A stretch of DNA of 64,000 bases from Primula veris (GCA_963682055.1 OY821744.1:24218967-24282966), one strand, 5' to 3'; positions 45,955 through 55,307 are shown, numbered from the stretch's first letter. Made by a program: numbers and translations. Notes: a model not told the origin generated them from the letters alone.

Positions 45955-45960
45955 TTTATA
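45955..45960 (-). promoter_or_regulatory. TATA-like box for antisense ORF 5
   Basis: Minus-strand CTCTATAAATGCTCC, about 83 nt upstream of the ATG at 45872. Confidence 0.5.
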
Positions 45961-46103
45961 GAGAATCAAAAAGCACAAAGTACGAAGCGTTACAATGGTT
46001 CACGAGACAGGCACGAGATACGAGAGGATACAACTGATTCATCAAATACAGAAAACAAAACACAAATTGAAAAAGGGGAAATACATAAGAAAACCAGCCC
46101 AAT

Positions 46104-46583
46104 CTAAGGATCAATGGGGGGAAAAATCGAACTGCCAGACCGAGAGAAAGCAAAACGAGCAGAACAATTCAACCGAGCTTGGTAGGAATCGTTCATGGCG
46201 ACCAAATTGTCATTCTCCGAGGAGAGCCTATTGTTTTCCGTAGTAAGAACCCTGACGCGCTCCACGAGCCGAGCATTCTTTACCATTATGCTAGCTAGGC
46301 CTTGAGGAGAGTTGTCAAACTCATCTTGAGAATGGTCCCAAATCTCCTCGGCATCATACCAGGAGTTGGCCAGATGGTTTCTCTGTAACAACAAGTGATC
46401 GAGCTGGCGACTCAGTGCCGAGATCTCGGTCCACTTCCCCGTCTCTTCGGGATAAGAGCCGAACAAGCTCAAGGCCAAAACGCCATACTCTTTCTCAAGC
46501 CTTGCCATCCGACGGCGGACCCGAGATACCTCAGTGTCCAAGCCCTTCAGCGGAGCATGATATCTCACCATAGGTCCAGACAT
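46104..46583 (-). CDS. Antisense coiled-coil ORF 4 (159 aa), unknown function
   Basis: An ATG at 46583 starts MSGPMVRYHAPLKGLDTEVS. Helical segments RRRMARLEKEYGVLALSLFG and ISALSRQLDHLLLQRNHLAN follow, then VERVRVLTTENNRLSSENDN, a leucine-zipper-like stretch, ending at TAG 46104. The frame is open further upstream through a Leu/Ser/Phe-rich leader, but that leader overlaps the TATA-like box at 46684-46689, so I prefer the internal ATG, preceded by FPR. ORF 3 has the matching context FPKMSG, suggesting common descent. Confidence 0.6.
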   Translation of the reverse strand: MSGPMVRYHAPLKGLDTEVSRVRRRMARLEKEYGVLALSLFGSYPEETGKWTEISALSRQLDHLLLQRNHLANSWYDAEEIWDHSQDEFDNSPQGLASIMVKNARLVERVRVLTTENNRLSSENDNLVAMNDSYQARLNCSARFAFSRSGSSIFPPIDP

Positions 46584-46683
46584 TCTGGGAAATTGTAGTA
46601 GTACGGAAGAAAATAAAGGGCTGAGGAAGAGAGAAGCAAAAAGAAAAATGAGAGATGATAAACTACCAAAGAAAAGAGAAGTA

Positions 46684-46689
46684 CTTATA
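46684..46689 (-). promoter_or_regulatory. TATA-like box for antisense ORF 4
   Basis: Minus-strand TTCTATAAGTACTTC, about 101 nt upstream of the ATG at 46583. Confidence 0.42.
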
Positions 46690-46704
46690 GAACGGAGATA
46701 GCTT

Positions 46705-46760
46705 GCATATTCCTGACCTACTAGGGAGCATGCATATTCCTGACCTACTAGGGAGCATGC
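46705..46760. repeat. 27-bp tandem duplication
   Basis: GCATATTCCTGACCTACTAG plus GGAGCAT occurs twice in tandem just upstream of the ORF 4 TATA box (minus orientation), a possible promoter duplication. Confidence 0.85.
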
Positions 46761-46937
46761 ACCTATATTCGACAGAGATGGGGACATCTACTACAACAGT
46801 ACAGAAGGAAATAAAAGACGAGATATTCAAAGATCTAACTTCCCGACAAACAACAAACCACAGGTGCAATATAAAAAGAAGTGCAAAAATAAAGGGGCAA
46901 AAATACTTTTCATAAATAAAGATGGGATATATCATTG

Positions 46938-47108
46938 TTTGTTACATCCGAAAAGAAATCTATTACATCCGAAAAGAAAGTCTAGTACATCCGAAAAGGA
47001 AATCTATTACATCCGAAAAGAAAATCTATTACATCCGAAAAGAAAGTCTAGTACATCCGAAAAGGAAATCTATTACATCCGAAAAGAAGATCTATTACAT
47101 CCGAGAAG
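46938..47108. repeat. Minisatellite of ATTACATCCGAAAAGAAA units
   Basis: About nine near-identical 18-21-bp units containing TACATCCGAAAAG occur in tandem. Open frames here (repeats of YYIRKE and HPKRKS) are produced by the repeat and are not taken as genes. Confidence 0.88.
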
Positions 47109-47159
47109 AGTTAGTACAGAAGATCAGGCAAAGGATCAACTATATAAGCTGACCAAGTG

Positions 47160-47690
47160 AGCAGGAGACGCCAAAAAGAAAAAGTAAGAAGAAAGAGAAA
47201 GGAAAAGCAAGAAGAGGAAAAGAAGAAGAGTGCAAGACAAGAAGAAGTGATAAGAAAGAAGAGTCGAAAAGAAAAATGACAAAAACCCTAGATGTAACAC
47301 AAAAACCCTTAGGATCACAGGGCTGATTGTAACATCATAGTGGTGCAAAAAAGAGGAAAAAGAAAAGAATGAAAAGTAGAGAGAACAGAGTATAAAAAAA
47401 AAAAAGAGAAACACAAAAGAGGAAGACGAAGAAATGAGGGAAACTGAGAAAAGAAGAAAAAAAGAAAGAGAAAGAGCAGAGGAAGAAGAAATGAAGGAAA
47501 CAGACAAATAAAAAGGACGTAAAAGAAACAAAACAAAAAGAAGAAAAAGAAAGACCTAGGAAGAGATAGTAAGAAGAAAATGGAGGATAGAGAGAAGAGA
47601 GACTGAAAAAGTATAGAAAGAGAAGAGATGGGAAAAGATGGGGAAAAGCAGAGAGAGATAAAAAAAAGAAGGGGGAAGGTTAGGGGGAAG
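47160..47690. repeat. Purine-rich tract of about 500 bp
   Basis: The plus strand is almost only A and G (runs such as AAGAAGAGGAAAAGAAGAAG) with one mixed interruption at 47285-47345. The minus-strand frames here are Ser/Phe/Leu runs and are rejected as genes. Confidence 0.85.
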
Positions 47691-48045
47691 TCGATTGGTA
47701 TCGATGAGAGGGCCCGGCAGAGACATCCCTGTCCCTCAGTGTCGGGTTCCCCCTTAGCATCTCATTCTCTTCGACTAGAGCCTGACGAGCACGTCGGCTA
47801 TAAGCCAGTTCGGATCTTAGCCAAGTTAATTCCCGAACCATCTCGGTATGGTGATAACGCATCACCTTCAGTTCCTCCTCGGCATCCCTCAACAGCCTTT
47901 GTACATGGCTATAAGAGGCTTCAAAAGCCTCGACTTGCAAAGCTAATGTTGATGGGGTGAAAAGACCAGACATCTTAGGAAAATTATAAGATGAGGGTCT
48001 ATATAGGGGGGAAAATAATATGATGAGAATTGTGGATGTAACCAT
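47680..48045 (-). CDS. Antisense coiled-coil ORF 3 (97-121 aa), unknown function
   Basis: There are two in-frame ATGs, at 48045 (121 aa) and 47973 (97 aa, MSGLFTPSTLALQVEAFEAS). The shorter form matches the FP(K/R)MSG start of ORF 4, and a TATATA at 48000-48005 lies between the two. TATAAA at 48060-48065 would serve the longer form or give a leader. The body is a charged helix (RLLRDAEEELKVMRYHHTEM, SRRARQALVEENEMLRGNPT) with a Ser-rich tail ending at TAA 47680. Intact. Confidence 0.55.
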   Translation of the reverse strand: MVTSTILIILFSPLYRPSSYNFPKMSGLFTPSTLALQVEAFEASYSHVQRLLRDAEEELKVMRYHHTEMVRELTWLRSELAYSRRARQALVEENEMLRGNPTLRDRDVSAGPSHRYQSTSP

Positions 48046-48059
48046 GCTGTAAGCAGGTA

Positions 48060-48065
48060 TTTATA
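48060..48065 (-). promoter_or_regulatory. TATA-like box for antisense ORF 3
   Basis: Minus-strand GATCTATAAATACC, about 87 nt upstream of the ATG at 47973. Confidence 0.48.
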
Positions 48066-48613
48066 GATCAATTAGATGAGGGCTGGTATTGAGAGTCGCA
48101 ACCGTTCGCCAATGGGTACTAAGAAGCGATGGCAATTAAAAGATGTGTCTGTTCAAGAAAGAACGTTTGGATTCCCCAAAGGTTCTAAAAAAGCGTGAGT
48201 AATTAAAAGCCACTCTTGTTCACAAAACGCTTGGATTCTTACCAATATTTAAAGAGGGCAAGTAATAATGGCATTGAAACACGCGTCATTTCTGGGGAAA
48301 GGCATTAGGTTCAAATAAATATCTAAGATATTTTGCACAGAGATCAAGAAAACTCTGGTGAATAAGATTTTTATGCACAGGGCTCAAGAAATCCTATGGG
48401 TCCCCAGATATAAAGAGTAAGAAGGTCCACTGGATAAGGTCAAACGCTAGGCCCAAGAAAAAGCATTGATGAGGCCATAAGCGTGCGCAGTCAAAATAAA
48501 TTGCATTGGAAAAGTAATTCAGATATAAACAAGAGAAAGATGTCTTTATTGGTTGATTGGTACTTCGTTACAGAAGAAGCAATAAAAGGAAATACAATGA
48601 AAAAACAATAAAA

Positions 48614-48952
48614 TCATTTCGTGGAAGGGCCCGCTTCGTCATTTGGTTTCCCCTTCGACCGAGCATACACTTCCTTAAGGGCCAGTTTGTAAGCGCTCTT
48701 GGAAGCAAGTTGCCTATCTCTGGAGGCCTCAAGCTCTTTGATCCGAGCACGAGCGCGAATACTGTCGAGATAAGACCTCTGATGGTCCTTCTCCAGGGCA
48801 TCCAATCGCTCGTCTAGTTCGGCGGCCCGACGAGCTTCCACCGACAACCTGGCAACCTTCTTCTCGAGATAACGCACCTTCTGAACTTCCTCTTCAAGAC
48901 GAGCAACGTATTCAGGAAGGTTGTCACCATAGTTTTCAAGAGGAAAAGCCAT
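48614..48952 (-). CDS. Antisense coiled-coil ORF 2 (112 aa), paralogue of ORF 1
   Basis: An ATG at 48952 starts MAFPLENYGDNLPEYVARLE. A heptad-rich helix follows (EEEVQKVRYLEKKVARLSVE, ELDERLDALEKDHQRSYLDS), then SKSAYKLALKEVYARSKGKP and the tail AGPSTK. The C-terminal AYKLALKE-ARSK pattern matches AYKLAFKE-VRSK in ORF 1, so the two are tandem duplicates. TATAAAA at 49001-49007 (minus) lies 49 nt upstream, and CCAATAAAGAC is found at about 48540-48552, downstream of the stop. Intact. Confidence 0.62.
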   Translation of the reverse strand: MAFPLENYGDNLPEYVARLEEEVQKVRYLEKKVARLSVEARRAAELDERLDALEKDHQRSYLDSIRARARIKELEASRDRQLASKSAYKLALKEVYARSKGKPNDEAGPSTK

Positions 48953-49000
48953 TTGGTCGTTAATAAAGAGTGAATTACATAAAGAATACTGGGACAGTCC

Positions 49001-49007
49001 TTTTATA
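49001..49007 (-). promoter_or_regulatory. TATA-like box for antisense ORF 2
   Basis: Minus-strand TCCTATAAAAGGACTG, about 49 nt upstream of the ATG at 48952. Confidence 0.55.
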
Positions 49008-49253
49008 GGAAGAAACAAGGAGTAGATCAAAGGTCATCTCGAAGAAATACAACCTCGTGAACTTCCCAAGAGCATTTACGGCAAATTAACCACAGTTCCA
49101 AATCCAATTAAAGTCTTCCAAAAAGACATCAAGAAGATAAACAGACAAGAACAGGGAAAGGGAAATATTTTATTAATTTCAAAAACTTCGATTACAACTG
49201 AGGAGAAGACTCCCCATTCAAGAGAAATTACGACAGAAATTACAAAAGACTAA

Positions 49254-49574
49254 TTATTTCGAGGAAGAGCCTTCTTCATCGTCATCCGAGCTCGGTTTAG
49301 ACCGAACATGCAACTCCTTGAAGGCAAGCTTATAGGCCCTTTTTGCTGCCTTCTGCTTAGCCAGATTAGCCTCGAGCTTCTTTATATGCTCGTAAGCCCA
49401 ATCCCGATCGGCCATCGTCACATGATGATCAGAATCCATGTCAGACAACCTTTTCTTGTAGTCTGAAACCTTGGCCACGAGTTTCTTATTCGCGGTACGA
49501 GATTTCTTGATTTCCATTTCTAAATATGAAATATAATTAAAGGAGCTCTCACCAGTAGAACCTAAAGAAGCCAT
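49254..49574 (-). CDS. Antisense coiled-coil ORF 1 (106 aa), unknown function
   Basis: An ATG at 49574 starts MASLGSTGESSFNYISYLEM. The body is a helix (KKSRTANKKLVAKVSDYKKR, HIKKLEANLAKQKAAKRAYK), then LAFKELHVRSKPSSDDDEEG and a serine tail, TAA at 49254. TATAAA at 49629-49634 (minus) lies 55 nt upstream. AATAAAATA at about 49163-49172 lies about 85 nt past the stop. It is the antisense unit nearest the right LTR, so it would be transcribed away from that LTR into the element. No family recognised. Confidence 0.62.
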   Translation of the reverse strand: MASLGSTGESSFNYISYLEMEIKKSRTANKKLVAKVSDYKKRLSDMDSDHHVTMADRDWAYEHIKKLEANLAKQKAAKRAYKLAFKELHVRSKPSSDDDEEGSSSK

Positions 49575-49628
49575 TATGTCACGGGCAAATTAGTATTAAA
49601 ATGCCTAATTATGGAGGGAGCACACCCC

Positions 49629-49634
49629 TTTATA
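49629..49634 (-). promoter_or_regulatory. TATA-like box for antisense ORF 1
   Basis: Minus-strand CCTATAAAGGGG, about 55 nt upstream of the ATG at 49574. Confidence 0.55.
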
Positions 49635-49817
49635 GGAGTTTTCCTCGAAGAAAGATATTAGGATAGGAAACATTAAATGTGCCCCCCTGGGAACCGTCAT
49701 GAGTCTATTGCGTTTCTCGATGAAGCATTGGGAAAGACAAGACCGAAGTAACGTTCTCGACAACCCGAACATGACTCCCCCGACATGGAAACCACGCCGA
49801 GGAAGTCAGGGAGCACT

Positions 49818-50386
49818 TGATAGAACATAAAAATTAGACCCGAATATTCTATTCGGGTAGTAATCAATCCACTTTATAAATGGGTATCCAACGCTTAAAT
49901 GGGTCGTCTCATACTTTTTATAGGAATTGAGGTGTTACTATTAAAAGCCCAACCCCAATCAAATGGGGACCCATGTCTGAAAAATTCCTAGGATGAAGAC
50001 ATTTGTCAATATCCTAGAAGGCGCAGTTGCCTATAAATAGCCAACTACCCCTCCTAGAAAAGGACCAGAAAATCTATCCAAAAAATATAGAGAGAAGTTA
50101 AGAAAAGAGAGAAACTAACCAACGCACACCACTTCTAGAAATAAAACGAGAAAAGACAGCCGAGCACCGAATAAAAGGGGAGAAAGATCAAGACGAGAGA
50201 TTAAATAGTCATATCGAGCACAATTGTCAAAACCGAAATACTAGTCCGAGCAAGTGTAATAGTCCGAACAAGGATAATAATCCGAGCAATAATAAAGATC
50301 AGGAAGTGTCCTTTATTCACGGTTGATTTACTATTATATCATTGTTGAAAAGCCTAACGCGACCGACCAAAGTTATGGCTTTATCA
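49818..50386 (+). repeat. Ty3/gypsy (Tat-lineage) 3' LTR, 569 bp
   Basis: It begins TGATAGAACATAAAAATTAG and ends GGCTTTATCA, the same length as the left LTR. A purine-rich GGAAGTCAGGGAGCAC just before it is the likely polypurine tract. No target-site duplication follows; instead a second PBS follows two bases later. Confidence 0.93.
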
Positions 50387-50388
50387 AA

Positions 50389-50868
50389 TGGCGCCGTCTC
50401 CGGGAATCATCTAGTTCCCAACTAGTTTAAAATTCGAATACCAATACTCTGCCAGACGAGCGACAATGGTTACCAATGTAGAGGAAACCCATTCCGAGAT
50501 AATAGAAACCAATAACCAAAACACGCAAATTAGCCAACAAGACCTCGACGATCTACTCGCCATCCGCGACAGATATGAACCTATCCAATCCGGAAACCAA
50601 CCAACAACCTCCTACGTCAACCAAGAACAACCGGTCGAACCACCCCGACATTTCATCGAAGGGATTGTCGACGAACACCCTTCGTCCTCGGAGGACGAAC
50701 AAGACGTGCCCGTATTAAGGCGTGCACGAAGACGCTTAACCGGGTCCCAAGCAGGACCAAGCTCAAGAGTCCCTTTGCCTACAGTCTCGGTCAACTCCGG
50801 TGCTCGTTTACAAACGGACGAAGCTCATCAGTTTGGCATGCCCGAGGATCATGTCCTCGGACAGTCTT
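50389..50868 (+). pseudogene. Second PBS and truncated gag after the 3' LTR
   Basis: TGGCGCCGTCTCCGGGAA at 50389-50406 and the gag start at 50466 repeat 33859-34338 with only one visible difference (A to C, giving ATGTCCTCGG). The copy breaks off at GGACAGTC, where unrelated host exon DNA begins. The order is therefore LTR-internal-LTR-internal(truncated), the product of a tandem element or of LTR recombination followed by deletion. Confidence 0.9.
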
Positions 50869-50885
50869 AATTGTTGTCTTTGCAG

Positions 50886-50994
50886 TAGTAATCAAGTTAG
50901 GATTTATCAGAAGTCTTTGGAAGAAAAGACGGAAACCCCCTGATTACTCTAATTATGCTTGGCAAGATCGGTATTCATCGCATTTCGTAACAAG
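50886..50994 (+). pseudogene. Paralogue of exon 2 of the unidentified split gene
   Basis: After TTTGCAG the segment reads FIRSLWKKRRKPPDYSNYAW and QDRYSSHFV, closely matching 23596-23704. The splice donor has changed from AG/GTATGA to AGTTATGA, so this exon could not be spliced at the same point. Exon 1 is missing because the gypsy fragment ends 17 bp upstream. Confidence 0.6.
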
Positions 50995-51559
50995 TTATGA
51001 AATTAGTTAATTAATCAATTAAGTAAGATTTAATATATATTTTTAGTCAAATTTATTATTATGTTTTGTTCTTTAATCTGTATGCATGCTTGCATATGTT
51101 TTCATAAATGCTGTTAATTTTTAATATTATAGACTTAATATTTCTGACAGCGTATATAGAAAATTGTTGTTGCTACTGAAGGTATTAATTGGATACATCA
51201 CTCTCGTGTCTGCAATTTCTGGGTGGAAATTAAAATTTTCTCCTTAAGCGTATACTTGTAAAAAAAATTATGTTATAAGTTTTTGTGCCAAAATCTGAAA
51301 AAGCTAACTTTTTATACCGATAAACTTCACGTTTTTTTACGCTTTTAATGTAGCGCTTAGTTGAAATTCTTTAACCAACTTTTATGAAACAAAGTTAAAA
51401 TGTGATTACATTTTATTTATTTCCCCGTTCATCCCTTGTTTTCAACACACGAGTCGTCCTTATTTTCTACATCCTTTTGACCAGTCTCTTGATTGCTTTA
51501 CTTTTACGAAAACAAAGCTATTGTATACCTTCAATGCCAGTTTCTGTAACACAGCTCTT

Positions 51560-51971
51560 TATTTGTTTCCCTTGATCTGAATGTAGTAGATATGTTGCTG
51601 ATATGAGGAAAAAGGATATCAGCGTCTGTGTACCGTTATCCACCAACGAAGAACAGAACAAAGCAGAGAAGAAAAATAGCACTATTCTTCCTCCTATACG
51701 GAAGTTATGAAGTTTAAAAAATGGACCTGCCATAATTGTCTTCGGGAGATGGGATCTGTATGTTATGCACACGATTTTGGAAAACTTTCTGATAGCTTAC
51801 CCAGTAAGTTTGTATCAAAAAGTCTGTTCTACAAAGAAAAACTTGAATAATGTACCCATAGTAGAAAGTGCCCCTGCTTGTACTGAATCGAATAGAGATG
51901 AAATAATAATTCTATCCCCTGGCAACGATACTGAAAAGAAAGACAATGCTGGGAATGGGATATATAAATAG
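51560..51971 (+). other. Exon-like segments downstream of the paralogue
   Basis: Open stretches read VADMRKKDISVCVPLSTNEE, then KKWTCHNCLREMGSVCYAHD, then after CCAG near 51804 KVCSTKKNLNNVPIVESAPA and SNRDEIIILSPGNDTEKK to a stop at 51969. The CxxC of the second segment could belong to a zinc-binding domain. No assignable family and no confident splice model. Confidence 0.35.
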
Positions 51972-53136
51972 CTGATGGTTCAGGTATGTATTACATTCTA
52001 ATTTTACCAGACTTACCACTTTGTTCCCCTGTCCTCTTTCCTTGTTTTTGTGTTTCCATTTTTCTTTTTCAGCATTTCCCTTCTTAAACATAGTTCACTC
52101 TGATCAGAAAATGAAGCAAACCATCAAATATTGGTGGTTTCAAAGGACATAATCCACTCTAAACCACCTTTGATTTCAGAGAGATATGCAGCTGACTCAG
52201 GTAATTAGGAATAAAAGCGGATGATTGAATTTTTTTAAGTCTATCTTCTACGGAAATCCTTTCATTCCTGCATACATGTCCCTACATTTGAAAAAGAGGA
52301 TCATTCTGATGATCTGATCCAATCTACTTAATCTGTATCTGACCGTAACTTTGTTCACAATAAGTACTGTGAATATCAGGTGGATTTTTTTTACCTAAGC
52401 AAAGCTGGTATAGTCAAAACTAGAACCATTTGGCAACGCAATGCTCCTTGTATTGTTCTTGATTAGTTCTTGAAGAAGAGGAAAAACGTCTTCAACTGAT
52501 TGGATCAAATTAAAAACATTCCGACTTTATGAATCGAGGTTGCCAAGGTTAAATCCGGTAGACCGGGTTTACCTTATCCAACCAAACACATCGATTTGCT
52601 GCACCATTAGTTATTGTTCTCTGATTGGTTTAGGATCTTAGGTGTAGTTGTACTACTACTCATCTTCAAAGTGAAATATATAAAACCCTAAAAATCGGGT
52701 ATATTCCATACTATCATAAATTTCTCAACAATCAGCCAACCTAAAGTCAAATACCCAATTAATGAACACCGAATATCAAATATCATTAATTTTCCGAGAC
52801 TAAACCTAAATTTTCCATTAAACTTTTTTACGTTTGTGTCATAGATTACATAAATTCATAACGGTCCTTTTTCCTTTTTTGTTCGGTAGCGGAATTAATC
52901 TCTACATCTATACATTATTGACTCGAAGACCGGGAGTTAGTTCGTAGTTGAAATCTAAAGTACAATCTGTAGAGGGTATTCCTGGAATATGGCAAAATTG
53001 TTTCCTCTATAAATACCAGCCTATAAATCTCAAAAGCCAAACACTCGGTCATGTCTCATTCTTGCAATGTAAGTCTGAATATTATATATAGACATACTGA
53101 CTTACCGTTAATATTGTCTAATAAAAAAATCTACAA
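51972..53136. other. Intergenic or intronic, no supported gene
   Basis: AT-rich, with no open frame I can defend. It contains TATAAATACC near 53008-53018. Confidence 0.5.
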
Positions 53137-53239
53137 ATGAAGAATTTTGCTTGCTTGACATAAGAATTCTGTTTTAAATATGCAGATCTTCCAAGATATA
53201 TTTGGTCCTTCAAAAATGGAAAGCGGTGACAATTACATG

Positions 53240-53629
53240 CACTACAATAAAATTTCAGCTTACCATCAGAGCGTCGGTTGCTAAACTGATGGTAAAGTGA
53301 GTGTCGTTAAATTTAGTAACAGTTTACCAACTGTTTTTGTTGCTAAACTGTTGCTAAAATTTAGCGACACTCACTTTACCAACAGTTTTTCACTACAAAA
53401 AAAATACTCAAATAGCGACGGGATTAGTGAAGGTATTTTTTATTACGAGCTTATTATGGACGGTTTTTTAGACGGATTTGTGACAGTTTAGTCAATTTGT
53501 GACAGATTTTTAAATTAGTGACAGACTTGTGACAACTTTTGACAATGTTGTTGCTATCTTAACTTTTTCTATCTTAACTTGTAGTGTTTAAAAAGTAAAC
53601 TGTTACTATATTAACTTTTTTTTGTAGTG
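53240..53629. mobile_element. CACTA MITE with 3-bp TSD (outer)
   Basis: It begins CACTACAATAAAATTTCAGC and ends TTTTTTTGTAGTG. It is flanked by ATG at 53237-53239 and 53630-53632. Block B copy 1 at 8837-8850 shows the empty site with a single ATG. CACTA termini and 3-bp TSDs define the CACTA/En-Spm superfamily. The interior has large subterminal inverted repeats (GGTAAAGTGAGTGTCGTTAA against CGACACTCACTTTACC). No transposase. It is split by a second CACTA MITE. Confidence 0.93.
53391..53586. mobile_element. CACTA MITE nested inside the outer one
   Basis: It begins CACTACAAAAAAAATACTC and ends TTAACTTGTAGTG. It is flanked by TTT at 53388-53390 and 53587-53589. The 196-bp interior (AGCGACGGGATTAG; TTTGTGACAG repeats) differs from the host MITE, so it is a different family inserted later. 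Confidence 0.85.
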
Positions 53630-53639
53630 ATGTCATAAT

Positions 53640-53812
53640 ATCTCATGTGGAGGAGACAAAATTGACAACACCAGTGCAACAACAATCTGTGGAAGCACTT
53701 CTCTGCTGACCGTTGTGTCTGATGTGACGGTGAGCAATGATAAGCCTGGCGAGAAGAGAGGCAGAGGTCGCCCTCCTGGCTCCCATTATTGCCAAATGAC
53801 TTCAGTGATCGG
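53640..53812 (+). pseudogene. AT-hook exon-like fragment (copy 2)
   Basis: It reads NISCGGDKIDNTSATTICGS, then SDVTVSNDKPGEKRGRGRPP and GSHYCQMTSVIG, ending at ATCG/GTGAGT. It keeps the Gly-Arg-Pro AT-hook core and lacks the stop seen in copy 1, but the outer CACTA MITE has separated it from its upstream part. The parent gene is not recognised. Confidence 0.45.
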
Positions 53813-55307
53813 TGAGTCATTTTTTTTTTTTTTTTTTGCATTAGTCTTAATCACATTCGTTCATCTATATATTCATTTGAAGAAAATAAGTTTATATAGT
53901 ATTTTATACTTGCATTAATTTGGTTTGATTAACGATTCGCTCTCTCAAACTCTTTTTCCTTCTTATTTGGTAGAAAAGATCAGTGGTACACTAAAATGAT
54001 GCGCAAGTCCATCTTGTATTAGTTTTTAAGGTTTCATATGGTCAGGTCATGTCTCTTGAAGTTCAGTGCCCGTATGTTGCAAGATTGGCATACAATTGGC
54101 TGTAAATATAATACTTGCAAAAAAGGGTAGGATACGCTCAGATAAGACAATTGTTGTTCTCATATCTATTATTTTGATTATAATATACTATATTCAAAAC
54201 ATAAAAAAATTTAATCAAACATTAAATACTATATAAAGAATAGAATTTTTTCTAATTAATCAAAGTATACAATTACAAAAAATAAACTGTTTATCAAATC
54301 TTCTCCATCGTGGATACTTTCTATGAGGACCGACACTCTGACTATTCTTTTATCCGCTTAAATATCAATTGATTTGTTTTTTGTCCGTGTTTTGGTCTCT
54401 TTATTTTCACATTTAATATTCCCAAGCAAATATTATTATAATTCGACCTTGTAATAATTATAAATTAGGCAACCAGTTATTCACCCGCCAACCGCCTCAT
54501 ATGCAGTTTTTTAATTAACCGATGTCACGTACGCAATCTTTTGCAAAAATATTAATCAAATTATTAATTAAGATTCCCGTAAAAATATAAAATACAAGAA
54601 TATATTTTATTTACATATATATATACCAATTAATCATGAAAAGTAATGTGTGTCCTAGTGTTTCCGAATAGAATCTAATTACTCATGTTTGCAATAACCC
54701 TTGGTTTGAATCTCATCAATTACGTCTTTTGTTTATTTTAACCTTATTGTTTATTGTTAGTTTCTATTCCATATAGGCCCAAGAATCGAACCGTGGTTAC
54801 ATAACTATGACCCACGTTTTACACCACTATACCAGTATCATTTATATTCTAATAATTTATAACACAATATATAAGCATTTAATTTTTTCTATTTTTAATT
54901 AAAAAATTTACCTTGTACATAAAAGAGTACTATGTTTATTTATATTCTTTTTAGTTATAAAAGTTTTAGTTCAACTTTAGTAACATATTGTTTATATATT
55001 TTTGAAAGATAATTTGATCCATAGCAAAATTTGAGGGAAAGTTATTCGTTTTTCAATTTCAAAAGGGCCCATTTCGAAAAAAGTCACAGATCCCCCAAAT
55101 TCCTTTAACTGGCTCTGTTTTGAAGCAACTAACATGGAGGGTCGGGTGGACATTTGATACTTCCAAAAGCTTCAGACCATTAAACAATTTTAAATGGTCT
55201 ATTATACATTGGAATTGACTCCAGGAGATTTGTGCTAGATATTTCTTCCAAGTTTGAGTCAAACCATGTCGCCTACTTCAAATTCTAACACACACCTTTT
55301 TTGTTCT

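Larger units (their letters stand above)
53137..55307. repeat. Duplicated block B, copy 2
   Basis: It aligns with 8735-10550. It is interrupted by a 390-bp MITE (53240-53629) absent from copy 1. It joins the truncated Tekay LTR at 55308. Confidence 0.88.

Noticed and set aside
47136..47536. 131- and 73-codon minus-strand frames rich in Ser, Phe and Leu
   Set aside because: Generated by the A/G-only plus strand; low complexity with no gene-like composition.
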